Assembly (NCBI GenBank): GCA_014879765.1
Contig: JACSRL010000511.1
Span: forward strand, 1-8,046
DNA from: Anaerolinea sp.
GTDB taxonomy: Bacteria > Chloroflexota > Anaerolineae > JAAEKA01
DNA: 8,046 bases
Direction: 5' to 3'
The stretch's first letter is position 1, and the number at the start of each line of letters is the position of its first letter. The notes below the pieces were generated by a model. The model saw only the letters and a list, made by a program, of their open reading frames with translations, was not told the DNA's origin and searched no databases. This document shows positions 1 through 8,046 of the stretch, piece by piece. The position numbers were made by a program, and so were the translations under genes.

Positions 1-33
1 TTCATGGCGCCATGACCTTGGTCTGCAAGACAA

Positions 34-44
34 AAACCCGGTTT
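34..44. repeat. Short palindrome AAACC-C-GGTTT
   Basis: Five-base arms (AAACC and GGTTT) flank a single central C, with an A run before the element. From memory, AAACCCGGTTT-type palindromes are often dispersed in intergenic DNA of Chloroflexota and cyanobacteria. Only one copy is seen in this window, so membership of a repeat family is inferred. Confidence 0.35.
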
Positions 45-90
45 CTAATGCCAAGCCTGAGCAGTTACTCATTCTGAATACATCCGAATG

Positions 91-96
91 AAAGGA
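91..96 (+). promoter_or_regulatory. Ribosome binding site that sets the lipoprotein start
   Basis: AAAGGA lies six bases before the ATG at 103. It sits inside the reading frame if the ATG at 88 were used, and nothing like a Shine-Dalgarno site precedes 88. This favours 103 as the start and removes five residues (MKGTT) from the longer reading. Confidence 0.65.
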
Positions 97-102
97 ACAA
101 CG

Positions 103-1113
103 ATGAAACCTCATGGGATGTTGATCACACTTTTGCTCGCCCTCGGCCTGTTGGCTGCCTGCACGACGCCCCCTGTCCCGGAGACCAGCAGCGTCACCTT
201 CGCTGATCCCTTCGCCTACTGCGCCGCCGTCGGCGTCATCGACGCGCCCGACGCCCGCTACACCGGCCAAGAGCCGCCGGCCGCGGTGGTGGCGGGACTG
301 CGCGCGGCCCTGGACGCGCCGGCCGATGCGCCTGATGACTTTTTCAAGAATGGAACCTTCTGGCGTTGCGCCGATGGCCAGGTCAAGGCCTGCTTCGTCG
401 GCGCCAACCTGCCCTGCCAGGAGAAAGCCGATCCCAGCGAGACCCCCAACGCCGGCGTCGTGGCCTTCTGCCAGGAGAACCCCAACGCCGAGGTGGTTCC
501 GGCCGCGGCCGCCGGCCGCGCCACCCTGTTCGCCTGGAGCTGCAAAGAGGGCGCGGCGGTGCGGGGTGAACAGATTGCCCAGGCCGACGCTCAGGGCTTC
601 ATCGCCGACTTCTGGCACGTGATCGAGCCGGCGGCGGTCACCACGGCCACCGTGGCCCCGACCGCGGCTGTGACGACCACGGTGGCGCCGGCCGGCGCGT
701 ATAGCCCCCTGCCGGCCGACGACTGCACCGCGCTCCAAACCGCGGCCGCGAGCGCGCTGGGCGTCCCCTTCACCCTGGGCGAAGCGCCTTTCTTCGACTA
801 TCTCAGCCAGGAAGAGGGCGCCGGCTGCCAGTTGACGGCCAGCGGCACCGGCGCTGACTTCGCCGCCCCCTCGGCAGTTGTCGATGCGTTGCGAACGGCC
901 TTCGTTGGCTGGAGCGAAGAGATGCAATACGCGGCCGATGGGCCGACCGGCTCGAATATCGGCCTGACGCGCGCTGACGCGTTGCTGCTGATCTCGGTCC
1001 AGTGGACGCCCGACCCGGCCGTCACCTGCCCCGACGATCAGCCGATCTCCGCCTGCGAGCTGACGCCAGAGCAGAAGCTCTACACGGTGGTTGTGCAGGC
1101 AGCGACGCGCTAA
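103..1113 (+). CDS. Predicted secreted lipoprotein with two Cys-containing modules; function unknown
   Basis: A 336-residue protein of unknown function. Residues 1-20 form a lipoprotein signal peptide: a short basic start, a Leu/Ala-rich core and a lipobox LLAAC with the lipidated Cys at 20, so the mature protein should be anchored on the outer face of the cytoplasmic membrane. Module 1 (about residues 32-175) begins TFADPFAYC and has six Cys (40, 89, 97, 105, 123, 147). A Thr/Ala/Val/Pro-rich linker follows (about 176-203). Module 2 (about 204-336) has four Cys (208, 242, 309, 318). The even Cys count in each module suggests disulfide-stabilised extracytoplasmic domains. I recall similar DPFAYC-type modules in hypothetical Chloroflexota lipoproteins but cannot name a family. 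No catalytic motif is apparent. The start at 103 is chosen for its AAAGGA site; an in-frame ATG at 88 is the alternative. It lies 69 bases upstream of the kinase gene with no clear terminator between, so co-transcription is possible. Confidence 0.8.
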   Translation: MKPHGMLITLLLALGLLAACTTPPVPETSSVTFADPFAYCAAVGVIDAPDARYTGQEPPAAVVAGLRAALDAPADAPDDFFKNGTFWRCADGQVKACFVGANLPCQEKADPSETPNAGVVAFCQENPNAEVVPAAAAGRATLFAWSCKEGAAVRGEQIAQADAQGFIADFWHVIEPAAVTTATVAPTAAVTTTVAPAGAYSPLPADDCTALQTAAASALGVPFTLGEAPFFDYLSQEEGAGCQLTASGTGADFAAPSAVVDALRTAFVGWSEEMQYAADGPTGSNIGLTRADALLLISVQWTPDPAVTCPDDQPISACELTPEQKLYTVVVQAATR

Positions 1114-1130
1114 AATCGGCATCCGGCTTT

Positions 1131-1163
1131 GGTCTCACGCAAAGACGCCAAGACCGCGGAGGA
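1131..1163. repeat. Dispersed-type intergenic repeat (CGCAAAGACGC family)
   Basis: The stretch contains CTCACGCAAAGACGCCAAG followed by ACCGCGGAGGA. From general knowledge, CTCACGCAAAGACGCAAAG-like sequences are abundant intergenic repeats in many environmental bacteria, and their translation gives spurious peptides such as RKDAK or LTQRRQD. Both appear here in different frames (RKDAK from a TTG at 1129, LTQRRQD in another frame). Its GGAGGA end (1158-1163) looks like a Shine-Dalgarno site but is 19 bases from the ATG at 1183. Single copy in this window; the family assignment is from recall. Confidence 0.5.
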
Positions 1164-1182
1164 TCGTCTTTCCTATCGGGAG

Positions 1183-4440
<3,258 letters not shown>

Positions 4441-4481
4441 CAGCATTCTGCCCACCTCACAGCGACGGCCCTGAAGTTACC

Positions 4482-4516
4482 CATCCTTCATCCTTCATCC
4501 TTCATCCTTCATCCTT
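4482..4516. repeat. Five tandem copies of the heptamer CATCCTT
   Basis: Five exact, uninterrupted 7-base units at 4482, 4489, 4496, 4503 and 4510 fill most of the gap between the converging kinase and sdhD genes. The unit length is not a multiple of three and the array is outside both genes. I recall similar CATCCTT/AAGGATG arrays between genes of Chloroflexota and cyanobacteria. The rest of the gap (4441-4481) holds nothing I recognise, and there is no GC hairpin followed by a T run for either gene. Confidence 0.9.
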
Positions 4517-4525
4517 CGCCCCCGC

Positions 4526-4852
4526 CTACACCGGCGGCTGGAAGGCGATGATGGTCTTCGTGCCGTAGTAGAAGGCGATGAGGCCGATGACGATGGCCGC
4601 GCCGGCGAAGGCGCGCTTGAGGCGGCTGAAGCGCTGCACGTCGGTCAGCACCACCCAAGCGCCGGCCAGCGCGTGCATCAACACGAAGAAGAGAAAGACG
4701 ATGTCGATGGCCTTCCACAGGGGATCGGCCATGCGGATGATGATCTGATCGAAGTCGATATGGAAGGGGGGATAGTGTACCACGATCATGTGGATGGTCA
4801 GAAAGACCACCAATGCGATGGCGCTGATCCGTTGCATCTGAAAGACACGCAT
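4526..4852 (-). CDS. sdhD: Succinate dehydrogenase membrane anchor subunit D
   Basis: A 108-residue integral membrane protein, last gene of the sdh operon, forming the quinone-reducing anchor with SdhC. Three membrane helices are visible at about residues 8-27, 45-73 and 81-104. His21 and His26 lie in helix I (TIHMIVVHY) and His60 in helix II (LMHALAGAW, the position where SdhD proteins bind haem b); His31 follows helix I. The segment FDQIIIRMADPLWKAIDIVF between helices I and II is what I remember from archaeal, Deinococcus and Chloroflexota anchors more than from the E. coli protein. Start: the ATG at 4852 has GGAGG five bases upstream; an in-frame ATG at 4864 would add four residues (MEAI) but overlaps that site and has no good one of its own. 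It begins 40 bases after sdhC ends. Product confident; exact anchor class less so. Confidence 0.87.
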   Translation of the reverse strand: MRVFQMQRISAIALVVFLTIHMIVVHYPPFHIDFDQIIIRMADPLWKAIDIVFLFFVLMHALAGAWVVLTDVQRFSRLKRAFAGAAIVIGLIAFYYGTKTIIAFQPPV

Positions 4853-4857
4853 AATTG

Positions 4858-4862
4858 CCTCC
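4858..4862 (-). promoter_or_regulatory. Ribosome binding site that sets the sdhD start
   Basis: On the minus strand GGAGG is followed by CAATT and then the ATG at 4852. It overlaps the codons after the alternative ATG at 4864, so that longer reading would bury its own best ribosome site. Confidence 0.7.
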
Positions 4863-4872
4863 ATTTCAGCCT

Positions 4873-4887
4873 AGGACTGTCAGTCCT
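4873..4887. repeat. Perfect inverted repeat in the sdhC-sdhD gap
   Basis: AGGACTG (4873-4879) and CAGTCCT (4881-4887) are exact reverse complements around one central base. As RNA this could fold as a 5-base-pair stem with a 5-base loop, just after the sdhC stop and before the sdhD ribosome site. No T run follows, so it does not look like a terminator. It could be an mRNA-processing or stability hairpin, or one copy of a dispersed palindrome. Confidence 0.65.
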
Positions 4888-4892
4888 GAGCG

Positions 4893-5243
4893 CTATTTCC
4901 CTTCCAACATAAAGCGGATGATCGGCACGCCGCCGGCGATCACCAACAGCGTCGATACCGCCAGCACCGCGTAGAACATGCTCTTGCGATACTCGGTGAT
5001 GCCGGTGTAGTGTACCACGATGATGCGGATGCCGTCGATCGCGTGGTAGACCACGGCCGCCAGCAGCGCCACCTCCAGCAGCTTGAAGAGCGGCTGCTGC
5101 ACGAAGGCCAGGCGAGCGTCGAAGGCCTCTGGTCCGGCATTGACCGAGCCGATCACCCACAGGTGCATGAACAGATAAACCACCAGCGCCACACCGGTCA
5201 GACGCCGCAGGGCAAAGCTGATAAAACCGCTGCTCGTGTACAT
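4893..5243 (-). CDS. sdhC: Succinate dehydrogenase cytochrome b556 subunit C
   Basis: A 116-residue membrane protein that, with SdhD, anchors SdhAB and carries haem b and the quinone site. Three helices are seen at about residues 14-34, 52-78 and 88-112. Family marks are RRLTGVALVVYLFMHLW near the start, with His27 in helix I, and VVYHAIDGIRIIVVHY in helix II, where His67 is the expected haem ligand and His78 is also present. The length is usual for the family. The start is well set: AAAGGAG lies seven bases before the ATG. The gene follows sdhB after 91 noncoding bases and precedes sdhD by 40. With His in helices I and II of both SdhC and SdhD, the pair could hold two haems, as in type A enzymes; that is inference. 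Confidence 0.9.
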   Translation of the reverse strand: MYTSSGFISFALRRLTGVALVVYLFMHLWVIGSVNAGPEAFDARLAFVQQPLFKLLEVALLAAVVYHAIDGIRIIVVHYTGITEYRKSMFYAVLAVSTLLVIAGGVPIIRFMLEGK

Positions 5244-5303
5244 GAAAACGCTCCTTTACGACGCGTTGCGAAAACTCCAAATTGCGTCTATACCACCCGG
5301 CGG

Positions 5304-5328
5304 GCTCGGTCAGGAGACCGGCCCGAGC
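5304..5328 (-). other. Possible stem-loop in the sdhB-sdhC spacer
   Basis: The 91-base spacer (5244-5334) has arms GCTCGG (5304-5309) and CCGAGC (5323-5328) around 13 bases. An alternative stem, CGGTC (5307-5311) with GACCG (5316-5320), shares bases with the first, so the two exclude each other. No T run follows on the minus strand, so this is not a standard terminator. It may adjust expression of the anchor genes relative to sdhAB, or be chance in GC-rich DNA. Confidence 0.35.
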
Positions 5329-5334
5329 AAGCGC

Positions 5335-6120
5335 TCAGCGCGCCGGGATCGGCTCGTCCAGATGCTTCTGGCGCTCGATCCGGGCCTGCTCAAAGGCCTC
5401 GCGCTTCTGCGCCAGCTTGCGCAGCGTCTCGATGGCCAGGGTGGGGTTGAGATTCTTGGGGCAGGCGTCGATGCAGTTGAAGATGGTGCGGCAGCGATAG
5501 ACGCCATCCGTGCCATCCAGATCGGCCAACCGCTCGCCGGGGATGCTGTCGCGCGGGTCCATCACCCGCAGAAAAGCCTTCAGCAGCGCATGGGGGCCGA
5601 TATATTCCTTGGTCAGCCCGACGATCTGGCAGGAGGAGTAGCAGGCCCCGCACATGATGCAGGTTTCGGCGTTGTTGAGCGCCGCCACCTCCTCGGGGCT
5701 CATGCGGAACTCCTTCTCCGGCGCGTCCTCCGGCGGCGTCAGCCAGGGCTTGACCCGCAGATATTGCTCCCAGAAGCTGGAGCGATCCACCACCAGATCC
5801 TTGAGGATGGGCAGGTAGGGCAGCGGGCGGATGGTGATGCGGCCGTGGCGGTCCAGCCGCTCCTTCAGCGGCGCGTTGCAGACCAGCTCGTTCTTGCCGT
5901 TGACGTGCATGGCGCAACTGCCGCAGATGGCATGGCGACAGGAGCGGCGAAAGGTGAGGCTGCCATCCTGGTGGGTCTTGATCTCATGCAGCGCGTCCAA
6001 CACCGTGGTGCCGGGCTTCAGCTCGACCTCGAACTCCTGCATATGCGGCTTGGCGTCGGTTTCCGGGTTGAAACGCTGGATGCGGACGATGGCAGTGGGA
6101 TGTGTGCTGTTGTTACCCAT
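5335..6120 (-). CDS. sdhB: Succinate dehydrogenase iron-sulfur subunit B
   Basis: A 261-residue cytoplasmic-side subunit that carries electrons from the SdhA flavin to the quinone site. The N-terminal plant-type ferredoxin domain (about 9-110) binds 2Fe-2S through Cys61, Cys66, Cys69 and Cys81 (SCRHAICGSCAM). The third ligand is Cys, where E. coli SdhB has Asp. The C-terminal domain has CIMCGACYSSC (Cys154, 157, 160, 164) and CRTIFNCIDACP (Cys210, 216, 220). By family pattern 154/157/160/220 hold 4Fe-4S and 164/210/216 hold 3Fe-4S, so all three clusters are complete. The length is a little above the roughly 240 of E. coli, with a charged C-terminal tail. GGAG lies seven bases before the ATG. 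It starts 22 bases after the sdhA stop, so the two are co-transcribed. Confidence 0.96.
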   Translation of the reverse strand: MGNNSTHPTAIVRIQRFNPETDAKPHMQEFEVELKPGTTVLDALHEIKTHQDGSLTFRRSCRHAICGSCAMHVNGKNELVCNAPLKERLDRHGRITIRPLPYLPILKDLVVDRSSFWEQYLRVKPWLTPPEDAPEKEFRMSPEEVAALNNAETCIMCGACYSSCQIVGLTKEYIGPHALLKAFLRVMDPRDSIPGERLADLDGTDGVYRCRTIFNCIDACPKNLNPTLAIETLRKLAQKREAFEQARIERQKHLDEPIPAR

Positions 6121-6142
6121 GCTCGAACTCCATTTCGGCTCA

Positions 6143-7942
6143 CTAATACTTCCGCTCCTGCGGCGGATACTTGTCGTAGTCGATGGTGACCGGCTTGAAG
6201 CTCAGCCGCGGGCCGTCGGCGTCCTGCTTGTGTGCGACCGTATGCACCAACCAGTTCTCGTCGTCCCGCTGCGGGAAATCGGTGCGGCTGTGCGCGCCGC
6301 GGCTTTCCTGGCGCGCCAGCGCGCCGGCTACGATCACCTCGCTGAAGGTCAGCATGTGGTCGGTCTCCAGCGTGGCCAGCAGGTCGGTGTTGAAGCGGCT
6401 GCTTTTGTCCATGGTGCGGGCGTTCTTGAAGCGCGTTTGCAGCGCCTTGATTTCCTGCATGGCCTGCTGCAAGCGCGTCTCGTCGCGGAAGATGCCGCAG
6501 TTGTTGGTCATGGTGGTCTTCAGATCCTGCGCCACATCCTCCACCAGCTCCGTGCCGGGGTTGTCCAGCAGCGCCTGGACGCGCGCGCGGCTGCGCTGCG
6601 CCGGATCGCCTGGCACAGGCTGCAAGGCCGCGCCGCTCTGAACGAAGCGGGCCATGGCATAGCCGGCGCGGCGGCCAAAGACCGATGCGTCCAGCAGGCT
6701 GTTGGTGCCCAGACGGTTGGCGCCATGCACGCTGATGCAGGCGGCCTCGCCCGCGGCGTAGAAGCCGACCACCGGCGTGCCATCCCCATCGGCGATGACC
6801 TGGCCGTCGGCGTCGGCCGCGATGCCGCCCATGCTGTAGTGGGCCGTGGGCTGGATCGGCACCAGGCCCTCGATGGGGTCCACCCCCACGAAGTCGATGG
6901 CGATCTCCCGCACCTGCGGCAGACGCTGCATGATCTTCTCACGGCCCAGGTGGCGCAGGTCCAGCCAGATGCCCTGGCCGTCAGCCTCCACGCCGCGGCC
7001 CTGGTCGATCTCCCGCTGCTCCGAGCGGCTGACCAGATCGCGCGGGGCCAGCTCCATCTTGTCCTTGGCGTAGCGCTCCATGAAGCGCTCGTTCTTGCTG
7101 TTGAGCAGATAGCCCCCCTCGCCGCGGCAGGCCTCGCTCATCAGAATGCCATGCTTGTACAGCCCGGTGGGGTGGAACTGCACGAATTCCATGTCCATCA
7201 GCGGGATGCCGGCGTTGTAGGCGATGGCCACGCCGTCCCCCGTGTTGGCAAAGGCGTTGGAGGTGATCTTGTAGGCCCGGCCATAGCCGCCGGTGCCGAA
7301 CAGCACCGCCTTGGCCCGCATGGTGTAGATCTTGCCGCTCAGCACATCCATGGCCACCACGCCGCGGCAGACGTTGTCCTCCACGATCAGGTCCATGCAG
7401 TACCATTCGCTGTAGAACTTGACCTTGTGGCGCAGCGCCTGCTCGTGGATGGTGTGCAGCAGCACGTGGCCGGTCCAGTCGGCCGCGTAGTTGGCGCGCG
7501 GGGTGCTGTGGCCGCCGAAGCGGCGCTGGGCGATGCGGCCATCGGGCGTGCGGCTGAAGACGCAGCCCATGCGCTCATATTCGTAGAGCACATCGATGGC
7601 CTCGCGACACATGATCTCGATGGCGTCCTGGTCGCCCAGCCAGTCTGAGCCCTTGATGGTGTCGAAGACGTGCAGATCGACGCTGTCGATGGGCGCTTCG
7701 CCCGCGGGAATCTGCTCCAGCGGGCCGTCGGGTCCCGTGCCGGCCACCGGGCGCACATTGTTCAGCGCGCCGGCGATGCCGCCCTGGGCCGCGCCGCTGT
7801 GGGAGCGCAGCGGGTGGATCTTGGACAGCACCGCCACATCCCGCACCCCCTCCTTGGCCGCCACCATGGCCGCCCAACTGCCAGCCAGGCCGGCGCCGAC
7901 GATCAGGATGTCATGGACGATGATTTCGGTCTCTGGCATCAT
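6143..7942 (-). CDS. sdhA: Succinate dehydrogenase flavoprotein subunit A
   Basis: A 599-residue catalytic subunit, full length for the family, oxidising succinate to fumarate in the TCA cycle. The N-terminal Rossmann motif is GAGLAG (Gly16, 18, 21). His48 in RSHSGAAQGG matches the His that binds FAD covalently (His45 in E. coli). Active-site matches, aligned by eye to E. coli, are His257 in FHPTG (His242), Glu270 (Glu255) and Arg301 in APRDLVSRS (the proton-transfer Arg286); TAHYSMGG and GANRLGTNSLLD are also present. The C-terminal domain has ESRGAHSRTDFPQRDDENW. A quinol:fumarate reductase role cannot be excluded by sequence alone, but covalent-FAD His and four subunits suit either direction. 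It is the first gene of the operon, behind the extended -10 promoter at 8002-8010. AGGAG lies four bases before the ATG at 7942 and seven before a second ATG at 7939, so either may be used. Confidence 0.97.
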   Translation of the reverse strand: MMPETEIIVHDILIVGAGLAGSWAAMVAAKEGVRDVAVLSKIHPLRSHSGAAQGGIAGALNNVRPVAGTGPDGPLEQIPAGEAPIDSVDLHVFDTIKGSDWLGDQDAIEIMCREAIDVLYEYERMGCVFSRTPDGRIAQRRFGGHSTPRANYAADWTGHVLLHTIHEQALRHKVKFYSEWYCMDLIVEDNVCRGVVAMDVLSGKIYTMRAKAVLFGTGGYGRAYKITSNAFANTGDGVAIAYNAGIPLMDMEFVQFHPTGLYKHGILMSEACRGEGGYLLNSKNERFMERYAKDKMELAPRDLVSRSEQREIDQGRGVEADGQGIWLDLRHLGREKIMQRLPQVREIAIDFVGVDPIEGLVPIQPTAHYSMGGIAADADGQVIADGDGTPVVGFYAAGEAACISVHGANRLGTNSLLDASVFGRRAGYAMARFVQSGAALQPVPGDPAQRSRARVQALLDNPGTELVEDVAQDLKTTMTNNCGIFRDETRLQQAMQEIKALQTRFKNARTMDKSSRFNTDLLATLETDHMLTFSEVIVAGALARQESRGAHSRTDFPQRDDENWLVHTVAHKQDADGPRLSFKPVTIDYDKYPPQERKY

Positions 7943-7952
7943 TTTGCTCCTG

Positions 7953-7966
7953 GCGCAACTCTGCGC
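7953..7966 (-). promoter_or_regulatory. Small hairpin next to the sdhA ribosome binding site
   Basis: GCGCA (7953-7957) and TGCGC (7962-7966) pair around a 4-base loop in the predicted leader RNA. The AGGAG site occupies 7947-7951, one base away. A stem this close could influence ribosome access or mRNA stability. It matches no riboswitch that I recognise. Confidence 0.4.
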
Positions 7967-7970
7967 AGTG

Positions 7971-8003
7971 ATCGTGACAAGAATTAGTGAACACTTGCAC
8001 GAT
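7971..8003 (-). promoter_or_regulatory. Imperfect inverted repeat over the predicted sdhA transcription start; possible operator
   Basis: On the + strand ATCGTG-A-CAAG (7971-7981) is the reverse complement of CTTGCACGAT (7994-8003) apart from one extra A at 7977, giving ten paired bases around a 12-base centre. The right arm overlaps the end of the -10 box (8002-8007), and the predicted transcription start near 7995 lies within the element. A protein bound here should block the promoter, so a repressor operator is the simplest reading; a leader hairpin is the alternative. I cannot name the regulator. Confidence 0.5.
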
Positions 8004-8010
8004 TATAGCA
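8002..8010 (-). promoter_or_regulatory. Extended -10 promoter of the sdhABCD operon
   Basis: The minus strand reads TGCTATAAT: a perfect TATAAT with the TGn extension directly before it. At 17 bases upstream the -35 candidate TAGCCT is poor, as is usual for extended -10 promoters. The implied start near 7995 gives a leader of about 53 bases ending at AGGAG and the sdhA ATG. Nothing recognisable lies between 8011 and the window edge. Confidence 0.65.
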
Positions 8011-8046
8011 GTTTTGCGGCCGGGAGGCTATGACGCAGATCATATT

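Larger units (their letters stand above)
1..102. other. Noncoding left edge upstream of the lipoprotein gene
   Basis: No gene is visible here. The stretch holds a perfect 12-base palindrome CATGGCGCCATG at 4-15, a second palindrome at 34-44 (listed separately), and the ribosome binding site of the lipoprotein gene at 91-96. I could not find a convincing sigma-70 promoter: TTGGTC (18-23) and TCTAAT (44-49) resemble -35 and -10 boxes but lie 20 bases apart. The promoter may lie to the left of the window or be of another class. Confidence 0.5.

Noticed and set aside
18..49. TTGGTC and TCTAAT as a promoter for the lipoprotein gene
   Set aside because: The spacing is 20 bases and the -35 match is only three of six.
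4482..4516. CATCCTT array as a CRISPR
   Set aside because: The units are directly adjacent 7-base repeats with no spacers, and no cas genes are present.
4522..4537. CCGCC/GGCGG stem around the sdhD stop codon as a terminator
   Set aside because: The stem is short, includes coding bases, and has no T run after it on either strand.
5831..7648. A 605-codon open frame on the + strand opposite sdhA and the start of sdhB
   Set aside because: It is antisense to a clearly conserved gene and its translation is rich in Ala, Val, His, Gln and Asp without any domain. Long antisense open frames are expected opposite GC-rich genes.

Overview
The window is GC-rich bacterial DNA with two gene blocks that converge near position 4500. 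The left block, on the + strand, holds a predicted lipoprotein (103-1113) and a large hybrid sensor histidine kinase (1183-4440). The right block, on the - strand, is a complete four-subunit succinate dehydrogenase operon in the order sdhA-sdhB-sdhC-sdhD (7942 down to 4526).

The likely source is a Chloroflexota bacterium of the Anaerolineae/Caldilineae type. This rests on three things: the style of the Cys-rich, Ala/Thr/Pro-linked lipoprotein; the haem-rich two-protein membrane anchor encoded after sdhAB; and a different short repeat in nearly every intergenic gap, as in large-genome Chloroflexota and cyanobacteria. No rRNA or marker gene is present, so the assignment is moderate at best.

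Layout: 1-102 is noncoding with short palindromes and no convincing promoter. The lipoprotein is followed by a 69-base gap that carries a repeat of the CGCAAAGACGC type. That repeat probably causes the kinase to be over-extended if a TTG at 1129 is taken as its start. The kinase has three PAS domains, HisKA, HATPase, two receiver domains and an HPt domain, so a whole phosphorelay is in one soluble protein. The convergent gap (4441-4525) holds five exact copies of CATCCTT and no recognisable intrinsic terminator. The sdh operon starts from an extended -10 promoter (TGCTATAAT) at 8010-8002, which overlaps an imperfect inverted repeat that may be an operator. A second hairpin lies next to the sdhA ribosome binding site.

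How the genes work together: SdhA (covalent-FAD type) oxidises succinate, SdhB passes electrons through 2Fe-2S, 4Fe-4S and 3Fe-4S clusters, and SdhC/SdhD anchor the pair in the membrane and reduce quinone. The kinase and lipoprotein have no evident functional link to sdh. I found no unknown defence, mobile or biosynthetic system here. The more interesting points are the sdhA control region, the unusual anchor (possible two-haem type), the set of dispersed-looking repeats, and the uncharacterised two-module lipoprotein.
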